Below the pieces are notes generated by a model. The model searched no databases. It was not told the DNA's origin and was given only the letters and a program-made list of their open reading frames with translations. From contig OZ037770.1 of the NCBI GenBank assembly GCA_964035545.1, forward strand, positions 14,792,642-14,856,641: a stretch of 64,000 bases of DNA, given 5' to 3'. Made by a program: the position numbers and the translations under genes. Positions 54,301 to 64,000 of this stretch are shown here, piece by piece. Origin of the DNA: Bugula neritina (taxonomy: Eukaryota > Bryozoa > Gymnolaemata > Cheilostomatida > Bugulidae). Every line of letters begins with the position of its first letter. The stretch's first letter is position 1.

Positions 54301-54457
54301 ATGATGAATCGGAGAGATCAAAGTTATTTGCTAAACTCAGAGATCTTGGTCATCGTGCAACACATGATGGCCAAGAGAAAAATGGAGATTGGAAGGAAGG
54401 AGTCTTTTACTTCAAAGCAGCCAGCCAATCCGAGTGAAGATAACAAACCAAGCAAAG
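54301..54457 (+). CDS. candidate alternative first coding exon
   Basis: An ATG-ATG start opens a 52-codon frame that ends AGC AAA G at a good donor (GTAAAT). Its phase 1 end would splice in frame to the exon at 57352, giving an alternative N-terminus for the gene at 56795-60610. The peptide is Lys/Arg-rich with no recognised motif. No acceptor or promoter is evident, so this could also be a chance frame. Confidence 0.3.
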
Positions 54458-56097
54458 GTAAATGCGTGAGTAGCTTAGAAGTTTTTGAGCAATGCATAAT
54501 TTGTTGCATTTACATCATTTTATGCTTTTGACAGAACAAATCGATTTCGATTCTAACTGTATTAACTTCTGAATCAACATATAAGATGTTTATTAATGAA
54601 AGTGAGACCAAAAAACAGCATTTCCATGTTTTTTTGTACTAAAAGTTTAGGTAAAACACTCTTTGCTAAAATAGATATGCTTATTATAGCTTTAGATTGT
54701 AAACAATGTTGTGCACATGCTGTGTAATAGCGGACATTGATAAGGATTAAGAAGTGGGAGTGCTTGACAAAAAGTTGATAAAACTTATTCACTAGTAACA
54801 ATGCTCAAGCAATTTGAAACCTTGTACATACAAATACAGCTACTTAAATTTATAACATAAACTTCATAATTGATCTATTTATTACTTATTGATAAAATAT
54901 TGAAGTACGAAGTATTGAAAACTCATTGATTCATAATTTAATGTGTTTATTTATACTTAGAGTGAAATTAAGTAGAGGCCATGTAAATAGAGTTATAATA
55001 AGGAAAAGCTAATTGAGATGGTTAGAGCTTCGATGTATGTCCAACTAATTTCAAAGGCAGCTGCAAGTTTTAAATGCCTGAGAAACTTTGTAACTCTTAT
55101 CAGTTTATGAGAAAAAGGCTTCTGTTATGGTCGTTGAAATTTTAACTAAAGTTTATCTCTAGTTTGAAGCAAAAAGCAAAATTCAAAACTATATTTTTTA
55201 TGTTGAGAAGGTTGAAAAGCTAAAAAGTTAAAAAGCCAGTACTTTTGACTTTTGCTTCAAGGGGTATCATGTAAGTTCATATGCTACTTTCAGTAAGTTA
55301 CTAGCTTGAATTATATAATTATAGCGGTTTTTATGTATCATTCAATTCATTAGTAACGCCTATAAGTCTACCTGCAACTGCGTAGTCGGTATAGTCATCG
55401 AGTATATAGCAAACACCATAATTCAGATGTGAAACATTTCCATAACATAATCTTATTAAACCAACATAATCATTGATTCAAATTAGTTTCTATAACTCAT
55501 GTAGCTTTCTTTGTACATAGAAATGTGTTACGCATAAAATATGTTTGCTGTACAGCTTTATAACCTGCCTCAATGCATGCCTATCATCGTGTATGTAATT
55601 ATAATCATAATTGAGCGTATATGCACTCATATAATCATATATGCTGTAGTAGCTTAGCCTACAGTCCCTATTATAATGCTGTGTTCCATATTCTAGAGTT
55701 CTCTTCTCTATAATAGTGGTGGGATTATTGTGCCGACAACTGGAGTTACCTTCTCTAAAGCCATCATTATGTTAACAACTAATATATAATATTTGAACTT
55801 TGAAAGTGGGTGCATTTAACTATTGTTGAAGAGTAAATAGGAATCAGCCATAACATAATAAGGGAAAGCTACACCATATAATACGCTAGGCTGGCTTTGC
55901 ATTGCATGTCTTATCTATTTAAAGTCACTGGGTATATGTCAAAGTTATAGCAATTATATAACACAGAACAACTATAATGAATTTTCATTAAACTGAAACT
56001 GCAAAAAATTGGACGCAGGAGTTGTGTTTATTTGTAAAATTAGTGTGATAAATATATTGCACATAACATATTATAATGATTTGATACTATACACTTG

Positions 56098-56196
56098 TGT
56101 GCGTGTGTGTGCATGCGTACACACACACACACACACACTCACACACACACATACACTCACACACACACAAACAGACACACACGCACAGGCACACAA
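56098..56196. repeat. (CA)n-type microsatellite
   Basis: About 100 bases of GTGTGTG passing into ACACACAC with TC, AA and AG interruptions. Z-DNA forming, likely polymorphic. Confidence 0.9.
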
Positions 56197-56794
56197 ACAA
56201 ATATTAGTTAAAATCTCCCACTAAAAAATGGTTTCATACAGGAAATCACACTCGTCAAATGCTAGTCTTATATAGCTTTTAGCAAAAGTTCTCAATAACA
56301 TATAGTATGTAAGAAGATTTCAACATTCATCTGTAGATTACTTTTATAATATTGTTTCTAAAGAGCTGGGGCTATTATCAGCTTTTATAATGCTATTAGT
56401 GTCTGGTTGGTCCCGAGAGAGCGTTAATAAGCAATAGTGAAAAGAAAATGGTACTTAGGATAATTCAATCGAATAAGGTAAATGTGATGCACATTCGTCA
56501 TCTTTAAGAGCCACGGCTAGGGAATATCGTTTATGGAAACCTGACCTGACGTTGATTACGTAGAACCAGACACTTTATTAGAGTCTTCCTTTTATATCTT
56601 ATTTCCTTCAAGTTGCAATCAGTTTGTCAGCAACATATTTCATTGGCTGATACTACAAAGGGGCGTGGCGCTAGATGCAGCTTCCAGGCTGTGTGATGGA
56701 GAGTCGAACCAAAGTGTTATCGAGTTACAAATTACTGATATTAGTAGCTTCTGTCAGTAACTCGTAGACTAGTGTCCAGTCTGAAAGATTAGTC

Positions 56795-59700
56795 ATGGAT
56801 CTTTACTGTATGTATATATCTTAGATATTATGTTTATTCTACAATTTATAATTTCTGGATTTAAAAATTGTTTTAATCTTGTCTCTGTTATCATAACATA
56901 GAAAAAACCCTTTGAGTGGTAAAATATTTTCCTTTATATCAGTTATTAGTTACGTTTATAATTTCTTTAACTACAATAATTTTGTTTGAGTGAGGCAACG
57001 TCGAATTCATTGTCGTTATATAGGAACTACAGTTAATAAATGATATTTTATTTTAATTATATTAAAACAAATAAGCAGTTAAAAACATTTTAAATTATTC
57101 TGTCTGCTTTATGACTACCTACCTTTCAGCTTAGGATAACCATATTCCTTTCCAACCAAACAAAGCTTGCTTTTTATTAAGAAAAAACAAGATATAATTC
57201 TCATTCATTTCCAAGTAGAATATTCAAAGTCTCTTTACATCATGCTTACATAAACATAACATCCTTTAATTAGTTTAGAAAACTCCCGAAAGTCTCATTA
57301 CCAGCATATTCAGTCCGACTCTAATCAATATATTTAATTGAACAATTACAGACGACAGTGAGTACAGTACAGACGCAGAGTTGTCTGACTACAGTGATGA
57401 CCCTGCGTCCTTACATGAGTCAGACTTGTGCGCCAGCGACGTCAACACTGATGACATCATTTCCTCTACTACTGACCTCGGTAGTCCAGAACATCTCGTC
57501 GAGAAGGAGGAAGTGACTCAGCATCGGGCGCCTCCCGGCGCAGTGTTAAAGAAGAGAGGTATTTATAAATGTGCGTGTGTGCGTGTGTGCGTGTGTGCGT
57601 GTGTGCGTGTGTGCGTGTGTGCGTGTGTGCGTGTGTGCGTGTGTGCGTGTGTGCGTGTGTGCGTGTGTGCGTGTGTGTGCGTTAATATTTTTATTATTAT
57701 AGGTGTGAGGATAAACTGCAATTGTGAATAAAAAGGTATAACTTATACAGTATCTGCCACAGGTTTATTACTGTTAGATGCACATTCAGTTGTCTATAAG
57801 GTAAAGTTTGTGGGTACAAGAGCACGTATGTGCTAATGCATAAAATGCTATTGCTTATTCTGAGCAGATATAGTTTGCAAACATTTTAAGGTTTCACGAT
57901 TATTTAAGCAGAACTGGTTCCATACAATCTATTACAGACTATCCCTTAACCAATTGTACGGTCAGCCTTTGCAAGTGGTAGAAATAATATGCTTTCCCTT
58001 ATAAACTGGATAGTTGTTCTGAGAAGGTTAAAAGTTTAACTGAGTTCTACTTAAATCTGAAATTGTTAGGTTTCTAATGACATTTAACCTGTAAATCATC
58101 AATATAGAATATTAGTTGATTTGCCTTTAATAGAACATAGGCTAGTATTCTATAGAACTTGGGCTAGCATTTCAGATACCACCACAAACAGCTGCAGTTT
58201 TAATGGTTCCTAGAGTTTTATAAACTTGTATTTTATGTGCTTTGCCATCCAGTATGGTGTGGTTCAAAGTGACTATTGCAAGGTGAACCATTTAAATAAG
58301 TAAGCTATTTGACACCCTGTTTGACACCCTGATTGACACATCTTTTGTCATCAATGGTAAATTAGATGCTGTATATATGAGAAGTAACAATTTATGTTCT
58401 CAAGTGTGAGCTTCTGTTGATGCAGCAATGAAAGAGTGCAAATAGTTTTTGCAATCAGCTTTGCTAAAATGAAAATTGCTAAGTCAAAGAATCTCTCAAC
58501 TCTGAGTGGGTGATTTAGCTCACAGTACTCTTAAGCAAAGTTAATTATTTCTTTTGTATTACATGAATACTGTTGCTGTTGGTTTCACAGGCAGCTTCTT
58601 TCAGTTCATGGTTAAACGAGCACAAAAGTGGAAGAAAAAGAAATCTGAAAAGATGAATAGCCAGAAAAGCAATGAAGAGTTTTTGCATACTAAGGTGAAT
58701 TCTGGAATACCATCTGGTAAGTTTGAAGCAGCAAATAAACATGTAGTTTTTATCGGATATTTGAATAAAAGTAAAATGAGAGAGATGGAATGCAATGTAC
58801 TTTAAGACTACATGATAATTGATAAATTCATTTTTAGATTGCAATTGATCAGTCTAAAACTAAAAATTGAGCAGCTATTTGAACAAGTTTGAACTCTGGG
58901 GAGAATATTTGCTGCACAGCAAATATTCTCCCCAGAGTTTCAAAGCTTTTTATATAGAGCTTTTATATAAAGCTTTTTTCAAAAACAAATAAATAAACAG
59001 AGTGGAGGAAAGAACACAAACACAGTGCATCTAGCTGTAGAACTCAACTGTAATACATTTTATTCTCTTGTATTCCCCTGCTATACAAAACTTACATCCA
59101 GCTTGCTCAGCTAATATACCAAATTTCTTCATTGTACCACAAAGCATTTACTTTCTATAAAAAATAGAATTTATTATATTATCTTAATAAAAGAACTTTC
59201 TTCAACTCCTTTCAGCTAAAACTTAAATATTTTGTAGTCTGTGAATCCATAGAACCGACAACTCCCAGTGACAACCCTGTTGCACCTGTTGACACCCCTC
59301 AACTCTTTGAAACTGACACCATTCTAGACCCCAAAAACCTCTACACTCAGAAATTTCCTACAGATAAGGAGACAACTCTCAATCAGCTGTTTGTTTCATC
59401 TAGTGAGTCACTTGAGTGCGTAGACAACTCTAAAAGTTTAAAAAATAATGTAACTAAAGAAGGCGATGACAAAACAGCTTTAAATACGAGTATTGAAAAA
59501 GCGTTGAGTCCGCCAGGAATAGTCATACCAAAGCATGGATATTATGGACTGAGTGAGGGTGACATTCCTGGGCAGGTGGCTCGTTGTGATTCTGATGTCA
59601 GTGTCAACACCATACTTTCAGAAGAGCACCTGCTAGCAGAATATGTGCATGACATGTCACTAGAAATTTATGAGCAGGTGAGAGCAGGTGTTTTAATAAT

Positions 59701-60610
59701 TTCTAGAACGTATAGATGTTTATAGAGTACTACTTTAGGTCACAGCTCAAAGTGTTGCAGCATATATCTATATATGCGTGTATATACATATATAATATAA
59801 TATAATACAACATAATATAATATAATACAATATAATACAACATAATATAATATAATACAACATAATATAATATAATACAATATAATATAATGTAATATAA
59901 TATAATGCAACATAATATAATATACTATATAGAACGATGAAACCAAGCACTTGAAGCTACCTAGCAAGGCTATAACCAGACTAGTTTCTAGCCTGGAAAA
60001 CATACCCTTGGAATGCTCATCTCCAGAAAAACTGTCCAAAATTGTCTGCAAGAGTTTACTCAACCTTGGAGCTGAAGCTAAGGAAGTGAAAAGTCAGCAG
60101 GCTAGGAGACTCGGCAGAAACTCTTCTTACCAAAAGCTAACTGACTCATACTCTCAGTCTAACCGGGATAGTCTGGGTGAATATGCTAGCGTGAGTGACA
60201 GTTATAGTTGTCTTCCCTTGTATAAAACTTTTATCAAGATGCCAGTTTTATTATATACAATACGCTAACATTTCGCTTGATATTTTAGCATTATATAATA
60301 GGAGAACAAATTAGATACTAAAATATTTCATCAAAGTTGTGAGAATTTGATATATAAGCAAATTTAAATCTCATGTTCAACCTTGACACTGCAGTGTTCA
60401 GATGAGAGTGACAGTTGGGGGATGACAGAAGACGATGAAGTAACGGCTCCTTTAGCTTCAGAGGAAGTTGCTCTTTGTGGTATCGAGATCCACGCTAGCC
60501 CTGAAGATAAGGAGGGGGCGCTGACAGCGTCCCCGTCCAGACACAAACTACTACAAACTATGATAAACTATGTTAGACAGTTTCCTAAAGCTTTTAAAAG
60601 GCAGGCTTAA
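56795..60610 (+). CDS. acidic, serine-rich protein of unknown family
   Basis: Six exons (56795-56807, 57352-57558, 58591-58716, 59238-59677, 59933-60190, 60395-60610, stop TAA) sum to 1260 bases, about 419 residues. The first exon is only 13 bases (MDLY). The protein opens with an Asp/Ser/Tyr-rich acidic segment (about 1-60), then a basic stretch (GSFFQFMVKRAQKWKKKK, near 74-91), a long polar region with TTPSD and VDTPQL motifs, a conserved-looking PPGIVIPKHGYYGLSEGD segment (around 211-228), a Leu-rich patch (LPSKAITRLVSSLENI), a second acidic patch (CSDESDSWGMTEDDE) and a basic aromatic C-terminus (NYVRQFPKAFKRQA). There is no signal peptide or membrane segment, so it is probably cytosolic or nuclear and largely disordered. 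I do not recognise the family. Introns contain Z-DNA, a palindrome and an AT repeat. Confidence 0.72.
57569..57682. repeat. 8-bp GTGTGTGC tandem repeat
   Basis: About thirteen almost perfect GTGTGTGC units begin about a dozen bases after the exon 2 donor. Alternating purine-pyrimidine sequence of this length strongly favours Z-DNA. Confidence 0.95.
58892..58939. repeat. perfect palindrome, 23-bp arms with 2-base centre
   Basis: The arm 58892-58914 (starting AACTCTGGGG, ending ATTTGCTG) is the exact reverse complement of 58917-58939, with only CA between. With one extra base the pairing continues outward through TTTG/CAAA. It lies in intron 3 of the 56795-60610 gene. Confidence 0.97.
59766..59931. 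repeat. TATAATACAA/ACATAATA repeat abutting an exon acceptor
   Basis: Imperfect TATAATACAA and TATAATATAA units run right up to the acceptor at 59932 of the 56795-60610 gene. The acceptor therefore has almost no pyrimidine tract (ATACTATATAG). Confidence 0.88.
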
Positions 60611-60699
60611 TTACATGGTTGTCTATTGGATGGTATATTCTGGTTTTAGATGTCACATTGAACCATATTTTTTAAACTTGAATGTTTTTCAACTATTTG

Positions 60700-60705
60700 A
60701 ATAAA
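60700..60705 (+). promoter_or_regulatory. polyadenylation signal AATAAA of the 56795-60610 gene
   Basis: An AATAAA hexamer 90 bases after the stop codon, followed by a T-rich stretch. Confidence 0.65.
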
Positions 60706-61802
60706 TGTGAAAATTTTATTTTAGTTAATTTTAATTTGCTTAAAAAGATACATGTATTAGGATGCTTCAACCTCCATAAATTGTTGCATGTGTACGAGAC
60801 TACGATGGCATATTTTATTATGTCAAAGCTGTAATATTATACATGACAATGTTATCTTTACAGATTATTACTAATTAGTATTGTACTTTTGCACTTGTGT
60901 ATTGAAGTTGAGTTTTGTCCATGAATATAACATGCGAATATTAAAAATGTTATGCAATTATGAAAAGCTACATACAACTTGTCAAGTTAGAACAAAATAT
61001 TTCGCAGAAAGAAAATTGGCTTCCAATGAAGCTACAAGTATACAAGTGTCTAGCAGCTTTCAAATATGTGATATTTTTAGTAAAGCACGAATTTAAAAGT
61101 AGTCTGCATTACTGATCAGCTTTTACTGGATGAAAAATATTTACATGTGGAAGATTCTTAATAAAACTTTTTCCAATTGTTGCCAGTGCATGACATATAT
61201 ATTATGTGTATGTATATCTCCTGGCATATTGTGCGAATGTGCACACGCACACATAAATATAGCTATATAAGTATATCATATAGATATTGTATTACAAGCT
61301 TGCAATGGTTTAAAATAAATTTATTTTTATAGCAAGAAAACAAATTAATAATATATCAAGTGTTGACAGGATTTACAAAATAGAAAGAAAAGTCACCAAC
61401 CTTTAAACTTGTGTAAAATGAAGTCCAATATCAAATCTAGACACACTTTGGCATAATTATAAGAGCCAGGAATATATATTATACTTTAGAATCGTAATAT
61501 GAAAATAAATTTAGAAATAATTGAAGTGTCTACCGATTTTAAATAATGCATGAATATAAAAGGCATAAATACCACAACTTCGATGCCAAACGCACATCAC
61601 AAATCTTTACACAAAGAAATAATATGTAGTTTATTGACAGATGTAACAAAGTCTCCTATTGGGCAGCTGTAGCAACATCAGCTAATAATGTTATTAGAAC
61701 AAAAGCAGAAGTGTGATCTACCAAATAGATTGTGTACAGCAAAAGGAAACAGTTTCTTGAATTTAGCGGTATTACGAGAGATGCCGGTCACAGGTTGGGA
61801 CG
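60706..61802. other. tail-to-tail intergenic region before RAB21
   Basis: Downstream sequence of two convergent genes. No exon is seen. The RAB21 3' end probably lies near 61620 (signal at 61630-61635). Confidence 0.5.
61630..61635 (-). promoter_or_regulatory. polyadenylation signal AATAAA of RAB21
   Basis: TTTATT on the plus strand, AATAAA on the minus strand, about 170 bases beyond the RAB21 stop codon. Confidence 0.6.
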
Positions 61803-63322
61803 TCAACAACAGCCCCCCTTCTTTTGTGTTGCTGGAGCAGCTGAATCGTCGGCTATTACTACACTTCCTCTGCCGCCAACAGCTCGGTCAGAGCCGGATT
61901 CATCGCTAGATAACTTCTTTTGTAACATACCTGGGAAGAGAAATGTCACGATTACGATGCAGTAGTTATTATAGAGTGATTGTAGACTGACTAGTGCCAG
62001 CGTAGTATTTTATTCAGTCTACTGGTAGTCTGATACAATACTGAGAGTGACTAGAGTGATACTAGACTGAAACTAGAGTGATACTAGACTGAAACTAGAG
62101 TGATGTTAGACTGATATTTGAAACTAGTGAAACATCACTCTAATGAGTGATACTAGAGTGATATTAGACTGAAACTAGAGTGATATTAGACTGAAACTAG
62201 AGTGATATTAGACTGAAACTAGAGTGATATTAAAGTGATACTTACGCTTGGAGAGATCCACAAACAATTCTTCTACTCCTTTATTTAGTTTAGCTGAACT
62301 ATGGTAATGTTTTGCACCAACAGACTTGGCATACCTACAAAGAGCAACAAGAAATGTATTGTGTGCGTGTGTGATATGTGTGTGATATGTGTGTGCACAT
62401 GTGTGTGTGCGCGTGTGTGTGTGAGTGTGTGTGTGTGTTATGTGTTATTTGGTTACAGCTACTCACTCTTCTGCTGCTGCCGCTGCTACGTGTCGCTCTT
62501 TCTCTTTGTCTATTTTATTCCCCACAATGCATAGCTGCACTGCATTACCTAACATTTTACGCAACTCTTTCACCCACATTTTCACCTGCAAAATTATGAA
62601 CAACAAATATACAAGTACAATTTAACTCAAAGTATACAGCGAGATGCACTCAACACATTCAAAGTATTCCCCCCCTCCCCCCTCCCTGAGTATATAATCA
62701 GATTCCAACCATGCTTCCTTGAAACGGGAGGGGGAGATTAAATTATGAAGCAAAGGTGCTTTAAAATGTTTTAAATGTATTACATTAAAGTGCATGCAAC
62801 TCCGCATTACTCATATTTCCTAAATATACAAAAACCTAGTTCTTGCACTAGAACATGGGGCACACAACTCAAAATCTCAGGAAGTAGCCGACAGTGCTTG
62901 TGGTAAGAGGAAACTAATGCAATACCTTCTCGAAAGAGTCCTCATCTGTGATGTCATAGACTAGGATGGCCCCCTGGGAGTCTCTATAATAGATGGGCCC
63001 GAGGGCGTGGAACCTCTCCTGGCCTGCTGTATCCTAGTAACAGAACGACAAAGCTGTGTGCAACAGGTTAATAGGTCATATTATAGGAACACGGTGTACC
63101 ACCTCAACTAAGTTGTACTTCACTACACTATATAGACATTACGTTTCCTCACAAAGCTTTAATTAATTTGTTTAATTGTATAACAGGGTTACACACACCA
63201 TAGCAACGAGTTAAACGCTGTAGTAACGAGTTAAACGCTGTAGTAATGAGTTAAACGCTCACCCATATTGCCAGGCTAACCCGAGATCCATTAATGTTCA
63301 ATTTTTTTGTTAGAAAGGACGC
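61803..63322 (-). CDS. RAB21: RAB21 small GTPase (5' end beyond window)
   Basis: Five minus-strand exons (63322-63263, 63033-62926, 62585-62467, 62334-62246, 61930-61803, stop TGA) join in frame to 167 residues. They cover [10 protein letters not shown] (after switch I), the switch [35 protein letters not shown], the NKID guanine-binding motif, SSAK, and a C-terminal GGCC geranylgeranylation motif preceded by [10 protein letters not shown]. These match Rab21 rather than Rab5 or Rab22 ([16 protein letters not shown]). Rab21 regulates early endosomes and integrin trafficking. The P-loop and switch I exon or exons are not within the window, which ends 678 bases upstream. The protein ends exactly at CC, without the SSG tail of vertebrate Rab21. 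Confidence 0.96.
62055..62235. repeat. 22-bp tandem repeat in RAB21 intron
   Basis: About eight units of ACTAGAGTGATATTAGACTG plus AA, with some single-base variants (GATACTAGACTG). It ends just before the exon donor at 62245. Confidence 0.88.
62356..62440. repeat. GT-rich microsatellite in RAB21 intron
   Basis: Interrupted GTGTGT/GTGTGCG tract with GATATGT insertions, 20 to 105 bases from the flanking exons. Confidence 0.85.
63195..63258. repeat. 20-bp repeat next to a RAB21 donor
   Basis: Three copies of GTAGTAACGAGTTAAACGCT (first copy diverged at its start) end immediately before the donor GTGAGC (minus strand) at 63262. Confidence 0.9.
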
Positions 63323-64000
63323 CTAAAAGTATAGCATATTATGGATGTCAAAGGTTTTGACAAAAACATTCAGTTGCAACATTTTAATTATGCTCTTGAA
63401 AGATTTGGAAATTTCTAGAATAACAAGGAGTATAGTTAGCACTATTCAAATATAATATAATAAAATTCTATTGGGTACAAAGCAAGGCTTCCGGTTGGCA
63501 TTAGATTTTGTTTTAACAACTGTTTGAAACGATTGTTACAGCTTGTTCTGTTTACATTCACTTAATACAACAGCTTTTTATGCCCAAAAGTTTTTAATGC
63601 TTCAAAATCTAGAACAGTAACATTTAGTTTTATAAACAGCTAACAACTCACACTAACAACATACGTTTGTCACTTATACTCAGTTAGTATATTTATTTGC
63701 AGAAACACAATGCAACTATGAGAGATGCCAAAACAGTATTAAAATGTGATGATAAACGACTTTAACAAATGCAAAAATAAATACTTGGCATCAAAGCTTT
63801 AGCACATGCCACCCACAAGTGATAACTAACAGACCTAGACAAGTCTAATATAAATATTCTGTCTGATAAACCACAAACATAACAACAGCAACTAGCGACA
63901 AAAATACCATCGATCACCTGAATCAATGTAATTGTGACAAGTATCACAACTAACACAACTGCAAGACTATTTTGAGTAGGTACATGTAAGACTGACAAAC
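63323..64000. other. RAB21 intron, no exon seen
   Basis: AT-rich sequence upstream of the first visible RAB21 exon. I looked for the P-loop (GxxxxGKS/T) and switch I exons on the minus strand and found none, so they lie beyond 64000. Confidence 0.6.

Larger units (their letters stand above)
53133..56794. other. divergent intergenic region with candidate exon
   Basis: The stretch separates the membrane-protein gene (minus) from the 56795-60610 gene (plus), so it should hold both promoters. It contains the 11-bp repeat, a (CA)n-type tract at 56098-56196 and one open frame with a donor at 54301-54457. A TTTATAT at 56590 and a GGGGCGTGGCG at 56659 lie upstream of the plus-strand start, and may be promoter elements. 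Confidence 0.45.

Noticed and set aside
59740-60063. Minus-strand frame rich in Tyr, Ile and Leu
   Set aside because: It translates the TATAATACAA repeat and the antisense of a coding exon.

Overview
The window is nuclear DNA of an animal. It is AT-rich, its genes are split by GT-AG introns, and it carries metazoan families: Rab21, IVNS1ABP (kelch-like 39), cathepsin L, secreted astacins and C-type lectin-like proteins. Together with a tRNA-derived SINE and a Ty3/gypsy fragment this suggests a marine invertebrate, perhaps a lophotrochozoan. No sequence here fixes the phylum. Exon structures were assembled by hand from splice signals and reading-frame phase. All but one junction join without a frame conflict; the exception has two candidate acceptors and is described.

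Layout from left to right: (1) 664-4372 (+), a 7-exon cathepsin L-like protease whose fifth intron holds a 23-bp satellite. (2) 5416-6695 (-) and 7885-10032 (+), a head-to-head pair of secreted C-type-lectin-like genes. The plus-strand member has a mucin-like PTAETT tract and a PAN/apple-like tail; the minus-strand member lacks the tract and has a shortened tail. (3) 10.1-17.4 kb, a gene-poor AT-rich stretch. (4) 17454-24475 (+), a complete 13-exon IVNS1ABP (BTB-BACK-kelch) gene of about 644 residues, with several introns built of minisatellites, some of which carry extra copies of splice signals. (5) 25634-31232 (-) and 35563-45000 (-), tandem astacin metalloprotease paralogues (signal peptide, prosegment, furin-type site, astacin domain, Cys-rich module, Thr/Pro linker, EGF-like, MAM-like). 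The upstream copy has an additional EGF-like exon and has collected a foldback element, a SINE and a Ty3/gypsy integrase fragment in its introns. (6) 45.1-50.1 kb, no gene seen. (7) 50131-53132 (-), a small single-pass membrane protein with a six-cysteine ectodomain. (8) 56795-60610 (+), a 419-residue acidic/serine-rich protein of no family I recognise, with a possible alternative first exon at 54301. (9) 61803-63322 (-), the C-terminal three quarters of RAB21; its first exon or exons lie beyond the right edge.

These are independent eukaryotic genes, not an operon. The secreted or extracellular products (cathepsin, lectins, astacins) sit near housekeeping genes (IVNS1ABP, RAB21). I found no self-contained new multi-gene system. 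The most unusual features are the 34-bp array of combined 3'/5' splice sites in IVNS1ABP intron 11, the conversion-like identity between the astacin paralogues, the lectin pair's domain arrangement, the 23-bp-arm perfect palindrome, and the unrecognised gene at 56.8-60.6 kb.
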